Below are positions 1 to 8,365 of a DNA stretch of 45,800 bases, one piece after another. The translations under genes and the position numbers were made by a program. The notes beneath the pieces are model-generated. The model searched no databases. It was not told where the DNA came from and was given only the letters and a program-made list of their open reading frames with translations. The DNA is taken from contig JACQEG010000111.1 in NCBI GenBank assembly GCA_016200665.1, positions 1 to 45,800 of the forward strand, read 5' to 3'. The number at the start of each line of letters is the position of its first letter. Position 1 is the stretch's first letter. The DNA is from Chloroflexota bacterium. GTDB taxonomy: Bacteria; Chloroflexota; Limnocylindria; Limnocylindrales; CSP1-4.

Positions 1-122
1 GATTTGACCGTCCAGAGGGGCGCGCTCGTCGCGTTCATACCCCCGACGTAAGAGGAATGTGGAACCGAGCCGCGGGATAGGCCCGTTCAGGGGCAACGGT
101 CGCTGGACGGCGGGCTCTGCCC

Positions 123-770
123 TCAGCGGCGCAACACCGCCGGATCCCCGGGTTGGATCTCCGGATGGCGCCTGGCGAGCCAGTCGACGATGGCCCAGTA
201 GGTCGTCTTGAACGCGATGCCGTCCCATGGGATCGCGTCCGGCGCGAAGGTCCGGACCTCGAGCGATTCCGGGCTGGTCGCCGGCTCGCCGCCCATGACG
301 CGGGCCTCGAAGGCGAGCACCACCACGGCCGCCTCGAGGCGCGTGTAGAGGCCCACGATCTCGCCCGGCTCGACGATGAGGCCGGTCTCCTCGAGGGTCT
401 CGCGCCGGGCGGCCTCGGTCACCGTCTCGTCGACCTCGAGAAAGCCTCCGGGCTGGGCCCACGAGCCGATGCCCGGCTCGATGCCACGGCGGATGAGCAC
501 GAGCTCGCCATCGTCGGTCAGGGGCAGCGTCGTGACGACGAGCCGTGGATTCACGTAGGCGACGAAGCCGCACGACAGGCACGCGAGCCGGTGGCGCTCC
601 TCGCCGGGGACCTCGCCGAAGTGCAGCTCCGCGCCGCACCGCGAGCAGTACGTGATCGAGGCCGCGAGCCAGGACGGGATGCCGCGACCGGACTCGATGT
701 CGGTCGGGCGCGCGTCGAGGCCACGATCGGACCCAGACTCGAGGGAGCGGTCGGCCGTTGGCTTCGTCAC
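123..770 (-). CDS. NUDIX hydrolase with N-terminal zinc ribbon
   Basis: Predicted cytoplasmic hydrolase of a nucleoside-diphosphate-linked substrate (ADP-ribose or NADH-like); the exact substrate cannot be read from sequence. The 215-residue protein has a four-cysteine zinc ribbon (C42, C45, C64, C67) followed by a complete Nudix box from G109 (G-x5-E-x7-REUxEExGU, with E115, R123, E124, E127, E128). The zinc ribbon plus Nudix order resembles NudC-like and ADP-ribose pyrophosphatase-like proteins. The GTG start at 770 was chosen because it overlaps the TGA of the upstream membrane-protein gene (GTGA), the arrangement used repeatedly in this window. A longer frame to 956 is only a shadow of that gene. 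It is the last gene of the purK-purE-membrane protein-nudix run. Confidence 0.88.
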   Translation of the reverse strand: MTKPTADRSLESGSDRGLDARPTDIESGRGIPSWLAASITYCSRCGAELHFGEVPGEERHRLACLSCGFVAYVNPRLVVTTLPLTDDGELVLIRRGIEPGIGSWAQPGGFLEVDETVTEAARRETLEETGLIVEPGEIVGLYTRLEAAVVVLAFEARVMGGEPATSPESLEVRTFAPDAIPWDGIAFKTTYWAIVDWLARRHPEIQPGDPAVLRR

Positions 771-1213
771 GCCGTCAGCACCACGATCCAGGCGGCGGCG
801 ATGACGAGGATTCCGATCGAGCCAACGGCGACCCACGACAGCCGGAACAGCCCGCGCCCGCGATTCACCGGCATCCAGGCCCAGGCGCTCCGCCAGATCC
901 GGAGGATCGCGTCGCCGGTCGTGAGCACGAGGATCGGGCCGCCGACGAGGACGCATAGCTTCACCAGCGGGCTGCCGAACGTCGAGCCCGTCTCGAGGGC
1001 GGTGATCGCGACGAACCCGGCGACGAGGGCGATCGCCGACAGGTTGATGTAATGCCGCTGGAGCGGGGTTGGGGCGGTCTCGGGGATCCGGTCGGGCGGC
1101 CGTGACGCGGCCGCCGCCGCGAGCGGTGACGCAAGGTCACGCGGCGCCACGGAGGCCGGCAGGCCCTGACGATCGAGCACGGGCATCCCGGGCTCCCAGC
1201 GCGGATCGTCCAT
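767..1213 (-). CDS. small membrane protein, three predicted TM helices
   Basis: A 148-residue protein I do not recognise. The first 50 residues are polar and Pro/Ala-rich and probably cytoplasmic. Three hydrophobic segments follow at roughly residues 58-75, 80-103 and 120-145. The ATG at 1213 is chosen because a TAGGCT box lies seven bases upstream and no better start is seen; the frame is open to 1303 but that part overlaps purE. It sits 10 bp after purE and its stop overlaps the GTG of the NUDIX gene, so it is likely co-transcribed with both. Function unknown; being in a purine operon does not itself imply a purine role. Confidence 0.7.
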   Translation of the reverse strand: MDDPRWEPGMPVLDRQGLPASVAPRDLASPLAAAAASRPPDRIPETAPTPLQRHYINLSAIALVAGFVAITALETGSTFGSPLVKLCVLVGGPILVLTTGDAILRIWRSAWAWMPVNRGRGLFRLSWVAVGSIGILVIAAAWIVVLTA

Positions 1214-1223
1214 GGCGGGAAGC

Positions 1224-1724
1224 CTAGACCGGCTCCTCGTTGGACGGGTCGTCCATGACCATCCGCGTCTGATCGGCGCGGTAGGCCGCCAGCCGGCCCG
1301 CAAGGGCGGCGTCGGACAGGGCGAGGATCTCGACGGCGAGCAAGGCGGCGTTCTCGGCGTTGCCGATCGCGACCGTCGCGACGGGGATGCCGCGCGGCAT
1401 CTGGACGATCGACAGCAGCGAATCGAGGCCGCCGAGGTGCTGGGTCGGGATCGGGACGCCGATCACCGGCAGCGTCGTCTTGGCCGCGAGCATGCCCGGC
1501 AGGTGGGCCGCACCGCCGGCGCCGGCGACGATGACGCGGATCCCGCGCGCCGCAGCGGTCTCGGCATATCGGAACAGGTGGTCGGGTGTCCGATGGGCCG
1601 ACACGACCCGCAGTTCGCAGGGGACCTCGAGCATCTCGAGGACGGCCGTGGCCATCTCGAGGATGGGGAAGTCCGACCGGCTGCCGCCGACGACTCCGAC
1701 GAGCGGCCGCTTTGCGTCAGCCAC
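1224..1724 (-). CDS. purE: N5-carboxyaminoimidazole ribonucleotide mutase PurE
   Basis: Converts N5-CAIR to CAIR in de novo purine synthesis. The 166-residue protein is the usual length for a bacterial class I PurE. It shows the family landmarks in order: GGSRSD near the N-terminus (phosphate/ribose binding), SAHRTPD (active-site histidine), [10 protein letters not shown] and PVIGVP, then the [20 protein letters not shown] segment of the core. The GTG start at 1724 lies inside the last codons of the upstream purK part (8-bp overlap), which fits translational coupling of consecutive enzymes of the pathway. Confidence 0.95.
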   Translation of the reverse strand: MADAKRPLVGVVGGSRSDFPILEMATAVLEMLEVPCELRVVSAHRTPDHLFRYAETAAARGIRVIVAGAGGAAHLPGMLAAKTTLPVIGVPIPTQHLGGLDSLLSIVQMPRGIPVATVAIGNAENAALLAVEILALSDAALAGRLAAYRADQTRMVMDDPSNEEPV

Positions 1725-3507
1725 GCGAGGCCCCGTTCGTCGCGGGGTCGCCGTCCGGCACGCCGGCGCCGTCCGGCGCCCACGACAGGAGCATCCGGGC
1801 CTGGCGGGCCTTCGCGAGCGCCTCGTCCGGGTCTCGCCCAAGTGCCGTCACGTGGCCCATCTTCCGCCGATCGAAGACCTCGCGCTTGTCGTACAGGTGG
1901 ACGTGGACGTCGGGCACGCGGAGCGCGTCGGCAATACCGTGCAGCGCCGCCGGGCGGCGCGGCCCGTCGCCCAGGATGTTGACCGTCGCGGCGGCCGGAG
2001 CGCGCATCTCGACCGAGCCCAGCGGCAGGCCACAGATCGCCCGGACGTGCTGCTCGAACTGGCTCGTGACCGCGCCCTCGATCGTCCAATGGCCGCTGTT
2101 GTGGACCCGCGGCGCGAGCTCGTTGACGACGAGCGAGCCGTCCGCCATGAGGAACAGCTCCGCGGTGAGCACGCCGACCAGGCCCATCCCCGTCGCGAGG
2201 AGCTCGCCGAGCTCCTGCGCCGCCCGGACCACCTCGTCACCGAACCCGCATGGCACGACCGACTCGATGAGGATCCCCTCGTCGTGGACGTTGCGGGCCG
2301 GTGGGTAGGCGGCCAGCGTTCCGTCGGCCGCGCGCGCCACCACGATGGACAGCTCGGCCTGGAACGCCAGCTCGCGCTCCACGAGCATCGAACCGGAGAT
2401 CTCGTGGCTCACGAGATGGGCCTCGACGTCCGCCGCGGACGCCAGCCGCCACTGGCTCCGGCCGTCGTAGCCGCCGATGCTGGCCTTCAGCCGGACCGGG
2501 TAGCCGAGGTCCGATGCGGCGGCGCGCACCTCGTCGGCCGACGAGACCGGCCGCCACGGGGCGACCGGCACGCCGTTGCTCTCCAGGAAGCGCCGTTCGG
2601 CCAGCCGATCCTGGGTGATCTTCAGCGGGTACGGCCCGGGCCGGATCGGGCGCGTGCCGTCGTCGATCCCGGAGACGAGCGGCGCCGAGACATGCTCCAG
2701 CTCGTAGGTCACGACCGCGGCGTCGGCGGCGAGGCGGCGCGCGGCCTCGAGGTCGGCGTAGGTCCCGACCTCGACGCGGTCCGCGATCGCTGCCGCGGGG
2801 CAGGCCGGATCGGGATCCAGGACTGCCACCCGATAGCCGAGCTGGCGGGCCGCGATTCCGACCATCCGACCGAGCTGGCCGCCGCCGAGGATCGCGATCG
2901 TCGCCGGCGGGCTGATCGCCGGGGGCACGAACCCGAGGCGCCGGTAGACGCCGAGGATCCAGGTCGTCTTCGAGTGCGTGTAGCGGAAGCCCTCGACCGG
3001 GCCGGCCTTCGTGATGCCGCGCTTCAGCTCGGTGTACTGACGCTTCAGCTCCGGGTCGTTGCGGAGGGCATCGCGAAAGGCGATGTCGCGCGGGAAGTCA
3101 CCGCCGCGGGGCTGGACGTGGAGGTGGATCCGGAACTGCGCGCCGTCGTAGAGATACGAGCCCACCGGCATCGGCCGGGTCGCCGGCCACGGGTCGGGCC
3201 CCGGCTGGGGCTGGAAGCCGAGGTCATAGAGCATCGCGACGACGCCGGGGATGTCGGACGGCTCGGTCTCGATCGACAGGTCGACGATGCCCTTGCCCGG
3301 CAGGCCCGGGACCGCCGTGCTGCCGATGTGCTCGACAGCCAGGTCCGGCCGGCGCTCCCGGACGAGCTCGCCGATCCGGCGGGCGACCTCGACGGTTCGC
3401 GGGTCCCACTCGTGAACCTCCGCGGTCCGGCGCTCGTATGGCCCGATAGGCCGCGCGCCGGACACGTCGGAAGTGCCGGGTGCAGCGGGCGCGGCTGGCT
3501 CGGTCAC
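1717..3507 (-). CDS. purK: GrpB-domain / PurK fusion protein
   Basis: A 596-residue open frame with two domains. Residues about 20-190 match the GrpB/UPF0157 nucleotidyltransferase-like family: the [11 protein letters not shown] signature lies at 60-70 with an acidic residue at D76. Residues about 200-596 are PurK, the ATP-grasp N5-CAIR synthetase: GGGQLGRM at 208-215, a YELEHV motif, GGYDGRSQ, and [13 protein letters not shown] followed by TSQFEQH near the C-terminus. PurK uses ATP and bicarbonate to carboxylate AIR and feeds PurE, whose gene overlaps by 8 bp. No stop separates the two parts. An in-frame GTG at 2928 (V194) could give a separate 403-residue PurK, so both a fusion and an internal start are possible. 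The GTG at 3507 is chosen because a TACACT box lies eight bases upstream, and because upstream residues overlap the divergent transporter gene. Confidence 0.88.
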   Translation of the reverse strand: MTEPAAPAAPGTSDVSGARPIGPYERRTAEVHEWDPRTVEVARRIGELVRERRPDLAVEHIGSTAVPGLPGKGIVDLSIETEPSDIPGVVAMLYDLGFQPQPGPDPWPATRPMPVGSYLYDGAQFRIHLHVQPRGGDFPRDIAFRDALRNDPELKRQYTELKRGITKAGPVEGFRYTHSKTTWILGVYRRLGFVPPAISPPATIAILGGGQLGRMVGIAARQLGYRVAVLDPDPACPAAAIADRVEVGTYADLEAARRLAADAAVVTYELEHVSAPLVSGIDDGTRPIRPGPYPLKITQDRLAERRFLESNGVPVAPWRPVSSADEVRAAASDLGYPVRLKASIGGYDGRSQWRLASAADVEAHLVSHEISGSMLVERELAFQAELSIVVARAADGTLAAYPPARNVHDEGILIESVVPCGFGDEVVRAAQELGELLATGMGLVGVLTAELFLMADGSLVVNELAPRVHNSGHWTIEGAVTSQFEQHVRAICGLPLGSVEMRAPAAATVNILGDGPRRPAALHGIADALRVPDVHVHLYDKREVFDRRKMGHVTALGRDPDEALAKARQARMLLSWAPDGAGVPDGDPATNGASRG

Positions 3508-3552
3508 GGGTCGGAAGTGTAGGCGGGGCTTCCACTTGCGACGAGGGGGCCG

Positions 3553-3558
3553 TATGGT
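3553..3558 (+). promoter_or_regulatory. -10 box TATGGT of a leaderless promoter
   Basis: TATGGT lies exactly six bases before the GTG at 3565, so the expected transcription start coincides with the start codon. No Shine-Dalgarno is visible. The same spacing recurs at 8354, 14263, 35499 and 41572. No clear -35 element is seen. Confidence 0.55.
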
Positions 3559-3564
3559 GCGCCG

Positions 3565-4524
3565 GTGACTGCGGGCGTCCCCGCTCTCGTCGAAGAGATC
3601 GACCACAGCGTCAGTCGCACCAGCGGCTCGCGCCTGCGCCGGGTGCTGGTCCGGAATCCTGCGTTCTGGATCGGCTCGATCGGGGTGCTCGTCATCGCCC
3701 TCGCGGCGGTCCTCGCCCCCGTCATCACCAGTCACGACCCCAACTTCGCGTTTCGCAAGGAGGGGCTGACCGCGGCCGGCAACCCCGTCGGGCCGACCGT
3801 GCTGTTCCCGCTCGGCACCGACCGGCTCGGCCGGGACTACCTGAGCCGGCTCCTGTACGGCGCCCGGACCTCGCTGACGGTCGGGATCGTGGCCAACCTC
3901 ATCGCGACCGCGATCGGCGTGACCATCGGATCCGTGGCTGCGTTCGCCGGCAGCCCGCGCATCCGGATCCGGTTCCGTGGCCGGCGGCGCGAGCTGGCGA
4001 TCCCGGTCGAGAGCCTGCTCATGCGCCTGACCGACGCGGTTCTGTCGTTCCCGGTGCTGCTCTTCGCGATCGCTCTCGTGGCGATCCTGCGGCCGAGCCT
4101 GGGCCTCGTCATCGTCGTCATCGCCGGGGTGCTCTGGACGACGATCGCCCGGATCGTCTACGGCCGCGCGGTGGTGATCCGGGAGCAGGAGTTCATCGTC
4201 GCGGCGCGGGCCGTCGGCGTCCGGTCGTCACGGATCCTCGTCCGGCACGTCATGCCGCACCTGGTCTCGCTGATCGTCGTCTACGCCACGCTCGGGATCG
4301 CCTCGACGATCCAGTTCGAGGCCGCCCTGTCGTTCCTCGGGGTCGGGGTCCCGGTGCCGGCGGCATCGTGGGGCAACATGATCTCCGACAACCTCGGCTA
4401 CTACCGCACCGACCCGCGACTGGTCGTGCTGCCCGGCCTCGCGATCATGGTGACGATCCTCAGCTTCAACCTCCTCGGCGACGCCCTGGCGGACGCCTTC
4501 GATCCACGGCGGTGGGCGAATTGA
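3565..4524 (+). CDS. peptide/nickel-type ABC transporter permease (DppC-like)
   Basis: Inner-membrane permease of the oligopeptide/dipeptide/nickel ABC family, 319 residues. It has a cytoplasmic N-terminus, a first TM helix at about residues 33-53, and five further helices. The EAA-type coupling loop (EEFIVAARAVGVRSSRILVRHVMPH) sits near residues 210-235, followed by the FLGVGVP segment typical of DppC/OppC. A basic stretch (RIRIRFRGRRRE) around residue 133 is an insertion between helices. It heads a run with a binding protein, a DppB-like permease and a DUF1028 protein. No ATPase gene is in the run, so the subunits must come from elsewhere. Divergent from the grpB-purK gene across 57 bp. Confidence 0.93.
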   Translation: MTAGVPALVEEIDHSVSRTSGSRLRRVLVRNPAFWIGSIGVLVIALAAVLAPVITSHDPNFAFRKEGLTAAGNPVGPTVLFPLGTDRLGRDYLSRLLYGARTSLTVGIVANLIATAIGVTIGSVAAFAGSPRIRIRFRGRRRELAIPVESLLMRLTDAVLSFPVLLFAIALVAILRPSLGLVIVVIAGVLWTTIARIVYGRAVVIREQEFIVAARAVGVRSSRILVRHVMPHLVSLIVVYATLGIASTIQFEAALSFLGVGVPVPAASWGNMISDNLGYYRTDPRLVVLPGLAIMVTILSFNLLGDALADAFDPRRWAN

Positions 4525-4665
4525 ACGATCCGGCCGCCACGAGCATCTCACTGGACGTCGGGACGGGACCGGCGCGAGGAGGGCCGTGCCCGGATCCCCG
4601 CTGAGCCCTGAGCGCGCCATGCGCAGCGAGCGGCCGCTGACCTGCCGCACGGAGGAGGAACGGCC

Positions 4666-6372
4666 TTGACGTCCCCAGCGAAACGGCTGGCCGCCATCAC
4701 GGCGGCGATGGCCATCGCGGTCAGCGCTTGCTCCGGCAACGCGTCGACCGCACCGGAGCAGAGCCCCACCGGGAGCAGCCCCGCGGGTGAATCCGCGACG
4801 GCCAGCCAGCCCACCTCGATCCCGCAGGGCGGGACCATCTCCCTGGCCTACGCCAGCGACTTCCAGCATTTCGACCCGGCGGTGATGTACGACACCGTCG
4901 GGATCGCCGCGGTCCGGCTCATGTTCGATTCGCCGCTCACCTACGACTCGGGCACGAAGCTCGTGCCGCTGCTCGCCTCGGAGATGCCGACCGTCAGCGC
5001 GGACGGCAAGGCCATCACGATCAAGCTCCGGTCCGGCGTGAACTTCGTGAAGGAGGACGGCTCGGTCCTGCGCGAGATGACGGCGGATGACCTCGTCTAC
5101 TCGCTCAACCGGGTCCTGGACCCGAACCTGAAGCCCAACCCCTCGCCCGTCGCCAGCGCGTTCTTCAGCAACATCGTCGGCTCGGCCGACGTGCTCGGCG
5201 GCAAGGCGAAGACGGCCTCCGGGATCAAGATGATCGATGCCCACACCGTCGAGATCGACCTCGATCACGCCGATGCCACGTTCATGAACATCCTCGCCAC
5301 GACCTTCTCGGCGGTCGTGCCGAAGGAGCTCGCGACCGAGGACACGGCGGCCTTCGACCTGGCCCCGGTCGGGACCGGGCCATACCTGCTGAAGAGCTAC
5401 ACGAAGGGCCAGCAGGCGGTCTTCGTCGCCAACAAGAGCTACTGGCAGCCGGGCCAGCCGTACCTCGACGAGATCGACTTCCACGTCGGCGTCGACGACA
5501 ACGCGGCCCTCCAGCAGGTCGAGGCCGGCACCCTCGACATCCTCGGCGACACGATCCCGAGCGGGTCGTTCACCGCCGTCACCACCGACCCCCAGTACGC
5601 CGACCAGATCGTCCACCACACGACGGTCGCGACGTCGTACCTGTCGATGGACACGACCCAGCCGAACGACGGCCCGCTGTCCAAGCTCGCGGTCCGGCAG
5701 GCGATCGAGGAAGGGATCGACAAGGACAACATCCTCAAGATCCAGCACGGCGCCGGCGTCGTCGCGACGTGCATCTTCCCGCCCGACATGCCGGGCTACG
5801 ACCCGAGCTGCAACCCGTACACGTACGACGCCGCCAAGGCCAAGGCAGACCTTGCCGCGGCGGGCTACCCCAGCGGCTTCTCGACGACGATCTACACCGA
5901 CACGACCGACCCCGACCCGGCCATCGCGGCAGCGATCCAGCAGGACCTCGCCGCGATGGGCATCACCGCCGAGATCGTCACCCAGGAGTTCGGGACGTTC
6001 CTCGGCACGATCGAGACGCCCCACGCGGCGCCCCTCGTGTTCGTCGGCTGGTACCAGGACTACCCGGATCCGTCCGACTTCATCGACCCCATCCTGTCGT
6101 GCGCGTCGGCCGTCTCCGGTGGCGCGAACGCGGCCTGGTACTGCAACAAGGACGTGGACACCAAGGCGGCAGCCGCCCGTGCTGAGGCCCTCGGTCCACA
6201 GCGCCTCGCCGACTACCAGGCGATCCAGAAGGAGATCATGGCCGACGCCCCGTGGGTACCGCTCTACCACCAGGACTGGTACACGATGACCTCCAAGCGG
6301 GTCGGCGGGTTCCAGATCCACCCGGTCTGGCTGTACTCCATCCGCGACGTCTACATCAAGCCGGGTTCGTGA
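4666..6372 (+). CDS. ABC transporter substrate-binding lipoprotein, family 5
   Basis: Extracytoplasmic solute-binding protein of the peptide/nickel/opine type, 568 residues. A lipoprotein signal ends in a VSAC lipobox (Cys at about residue 21), followed by a Ser/Pro-rich linker to about residue 50. The family-5 body follows: FDPAVMYDTVG, the LAPVGTGPYLLKSY motif, LAVRQAIEEGIDKDNI, and a C-terminal IQKEIMADAPWVPLYH segment, all characteristic of DppA/OppA-like proteins. The TTG start at 4666 is supported by a strong GGAGGAGG at 4651-4658. It lies 141 bp after the DppC-like gene, and a strong hairpin separates it from the next permease. The ligand cannot be deduced; with a DUF1028 partner a peptide or amino-acid derivative is likely. 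Confidence 0.93.
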   Translation: MTSPAKRLAAITAAMAIAVSACSGNASTAPEQSPTGSSPAGESATASQPTSIPQGGTISLAYASDFQHFDPAVMYDTVGIAAVRLMFDSPLTYDSGTKLVPLLASEMPTVSADGKAITIKLRSGVNFVKEDGSVLREMTADDLVYSLNRVLDPNLKPNPSPVASAFFSNIVGSADVLGGKAKTASGIKMIDAHTVEIDLDHADATFMNILATTFSAVVPKELATEDTAAFDLAPVGTGPYLLKSYTKGQQAVFVANKSYWQPGQPYLDEIDFHVGVDDNAALQQVEAGTLDILGDTIPSGSFTAVTTDPQYADQIVHHTTVATSYLSMDTTQPNDGPLSKLAVRQAIEEGIDKDNILKIQHGAGVVATCIFPPDMPGYDPSCNPYTYDAAKAKADLAAAGYPSGFSTTIYTDTTDPDPAIAAAIQQDLAAMGITAEIVTQEFGTFLGTIETPHAAPLVFVGWYQDYPDPSDFIDPILSCASAVSGGANAAWYCNKDVDTKAAAARAEALGPQRLADYQAIQKEIMADAPWVPLYHQDWYTMTSKRVGGFQIHPVWLYSIRDVYIKPGS

Positions 6373-6389
6373 TCCTCCCGAACCCGAAC

Positions 6390-6427
6390 GGCAGCGGAGG
6401 GACCGGTCCGCCGGCCCCTCCGCTGCC
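6390..6427 (+). terminator. intercistronic hairpin after the binding-protein gene
   Basis: A perfect 12-bp inverted repeat (GGCAGCGGAGGG at 6390-6401 and its complement at 6416-6427) encloses a 14-base loop that can itself pair CCGG with CCGG. It lies 17 bp after the stop of the binding-protein gene and 13 bp before the next permease. There is no T-tract, so it is more likely an mRNA-stabilising or partial-attenuation hairpin that keeps binding-protein mRNA above permease mRNA than a full terminator. Confidence 0.6.
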
Positions 6428-6440
6428 CTGATCGCCAATC

Positions 6441-7382
6441 GTGATCCCGTACCTGATCCGGCGACTCGGCTGGGGCCTCGTGGTCCTGGTCGGCGTCATG
6501 CTGATCACCTTTCTCCTGACCTACGTCATCCCGGCCGACCCGGCCCGGATGATCGCGGGGGCGAATGCCAGCCCGACGGACGTCGCCGCGATCCGGCGGT
6601 CGCTCGGCCTCGACCGGCCGTTCCTCGAGCAGCTCGCGACCTACGTCGCGAACGTCCTCCACGGCGACTTCGGCTTCTCGTACCACCAGCATCGGGCGGT
6701 CCTGCCACTGCTGCTCGAGCGCTTCCCGGCGACCGCCCAGCTGGCCCTCGCGGGGCTCGCGATCGAGGTCGCGATCGGGCTGCCGTTGGGCATCCTCGCG
6801 GCGACCCGGCGCGGCGGGTTCTGGGACCGCGGCGCCACGATGGTGACGGTCGTCCTCGTGTCCGCCCCGTCGTTCTGGGTCGGCTACCTGCTGCTGGAGG
6901 TCGTGTTCCAGGGCCACCAGAGCTACGGGATCGACATCCTGCCGCTGGGCGGCGGCTACAAGCCGTTCGACCTGCGCTACCTGTTCCTGCCCGCGCTAAC
7001 CCTCGGCTTCGGCGGGGCGGCGTACTACAACCGCCTCATGCGCGCGACGATGCTCGACGAGCTCCACCGCGACTACGTCCGGACCGCCCGGGCGAAGGGC
7101 CTCCAGGAGCGCGCGGTCCTGTGGCGGCACGCCCTCCGCAACGCGATCGGCCCGGTCCTGATCCAGGTCGGGCTCGATCTCGGGTTCTTCCTGGGCGGTG
7201 TGGTCATCGTCGAGCAGGTGTTCAGCTGGCCGGGCATCGGCAAGCTGGCCGTCGACTCGATCGTCACCGCGGACGTGCCGCTCATCATCGGCACGGTCCT
7301 GTTCGGGACGCTGTGCATCGTCACGGCGAATCTGTTCGTCGACATCCTCAATGCCGTGACGGATCCCCGGATCCGGTTCTGA
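6441..7382 (+). CDS. peptide/nickel-type ABC transporter permease (DppB-like)
   Basis: Second membrane subunit of the peptide-type importer, 313 residues. It begins with MIPYLIRRLGWGLVVL, the typical DppB start with the first TM helix at about residues 9-31, followed by the LGLDRPFLEQ motif and five further helices. The coupling loop (RDYVRTARAKGLQERAVLWRHALRNA) lies at about 210-235, and VEQVFSWPGIGKL follows, a hallmark of this permease class. The GTG start at 6441 is 68 bp after the binding-protein stop. With the DppC-like gene it would form the heterodimeric channel. Confidence 0.94.
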   Translation: MIPYLIRRLGWGLVVLVGVMLITFLLTYVIPADPARMIAGANASPTDVAAIRRSLGLDRPFLEQLATYVANVLHGDFGFSYHQHRAVLPLLLERFPATAQLALAGLAIEVAIGLPLGILAATRRGGFWDRGATMVTVVLVSAPSFWVGYLLLEVVFQGHQSYGIDILPLGGGYKPFDLRYLFLPALTLGFGGAAYYNRLMRATMLDELHRDYVRTARAKGLQERAVLWRHALRNAIGPVLIQVGLDLGFFLGGVVIVEQVFSWPGIGKLAVDSIVTADVPLIIGTVLFGTLCIVTANLFVDILNAVTDPRIRF

Positions 7383-7396
7383 CTCGAGGTGCCCCC

Positions 7397-8356
7397 GTGA
7401 CCTTCTCGATCGTGGCGCTGGACCCGGCGACCGGGGACCTCGGCGTCGCCGTCCAATCGAAGTTCCTCGCCGTCGGCGCGGTCGTCCCGTGGGCCGCCGC
7501 CGGGGTGGGGGCGGTCGCCACCCAGTCGTTCGCCAACGTGGCCTACGGACCGGACGGCCTGGCGGCCCTGCGCGCGGGCGGATCCGCCGCGGACGTCCTG
7601 GCCCGGCTCACCGCCGACGATCCGTTGCGGGATCAGCGCCAGGCCGGGATCGTCGACGCCCACGGCGGCAGCGCCACGTACACCGGCCGCGGCTGCATGG
7701 CCTGGGCCGGCGGACGGACCGGCTCGGGCTGGGCCGCCCAGGGCAACATCCTCGCCGGCTCGGCGGTCGTCGACGGGCTCGCCGACACGTACCTCGCCGG
7801 CGGCGCGCCGTTCCCCGAGCTGCTCGTCACGTGCCTCGCGGCGGCGGACGCCGCGGGCGGCGACCGGCGCGGGCGCGAGTCGGCGGCGCTGTACATCGCC
7901 CGAGCAGGTGGTGGCTACGGTGGCGGAAACGACCGCTACCTCGACCTCCGGGTCGACCAGCACGACGACCCGATCGCGGAGCTCGGCCGGGTCCTCGCCT
8001 TCCACCACCTGTACTTCGACCGGCCGACCGCCCAGGAGCTCCTGCCGCTGACGCCGGCGCTGGCCGCGGAGCTGCGGGCCGACCTTGAGCGTCTCGGCGC
8101 CGGGCCCGGCGGCTGGACCGCCCGGGTCTACGTGCCGATGGATCCGAGCTACGAGCCGAACGATCCCGGCGGCGACGCGGCGCGGCCGTTCGTCGGCGAG
8201 CCGCGACCCCTGCCGGAGGGCTGGAACGACGCCTGGCAGGCCGCCCTCGTCTCGTGGATGGGCGTCGAGAACGTCGAGGAGCGAACGGCGGCACCGGGCT
8301 GGATCGATCCACGCGTCCTGCAGGTCCTCCGTTCGAAGGTCGCCGCCGCGACGTAG
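7397..8356 (+). CDS. DUF1028 family protein, Ntn-hydrolase-like
   Basis: A 319-residue protein with an N-terminal DUF1028 domain (about residues 1-215). It begins V/M-TFSIVALDPATGDLGVAVQSKF, then GVGAVATQSFAN, GRGCMAWAG, WAAQGNIL and a DLRVDQHDDPI stretch, all features of this family. DUF1028 is related to Ntn-hydrolases, in which a residue near the N-terminus acts as nucleophile (T2 or S4 here); no reaction is firmly established. The C-terminal 100 residues look like a peptidoglycan-binding-like or accessory extension. The GTG at 7397 was chosen because it follows the DppB-like stop by 14 bp with GAGGT upstream; longer frames run through the permease gene. Such genes often lie beside peptide transporters, so a role in cleaving imported amide compounds is inferred. 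Confidence 0.85.
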   Translation: MTFSIVALDPATGDLGVAVQSKFLAVGAVVPWAAAGVGAVATQSFANVAYGPDGLAALRAGGSAADVLARLTADDPLRDQRQAGIVDAHGGSATYTGRGCMAWAGGRTGSGWAAQGNILAGSAVVDGLADTYLAGGAPFPELLVTCLAAADAAGGDRRGRESAALYIARAGGGYGGGNDRYLDLRVDQHDDPIAELGRVLAFHHLYFDRPTAQELLPLTPALAAELRADLERLGAGPGGWTARVYVPMDPSYEPNDPGGDAARPFVGEPRPLPEGWNDAWQAALVSWMGVENVEERTAAPGWIDPRVLQVLRSKVAAAT

Positions 8357-8359
8357 CCT
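8354..8359 (+). promoter_or_regulatory. -10-like box TAGCCT overlapping the DUF1028 stop
   Basis: TAGCCT is six bases before the GTG at 8366, the same geometry as the other proposed leaderless starts. Its first three bases are also the TAG stop of the DUF1028 gene. No Shine-Dalgarno precedes the GTG. Weak on its own, supported by the recurrence of the spacing. Confidence 0.35.
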
Positions 8360-8365
8360 CGCGGG

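Noticed and set aside
1-51. Open frame at the left edge ending in TAA at 49-51
   Set aside because: Only 16 codons are visible, with no recognisable family; a partial gene cannot be supported.
1360-3522. 720-codon plus-strand frame opposite purE and purK
   Set aside because: Pur genes on the other strand show complete family motifs; this frame has none.
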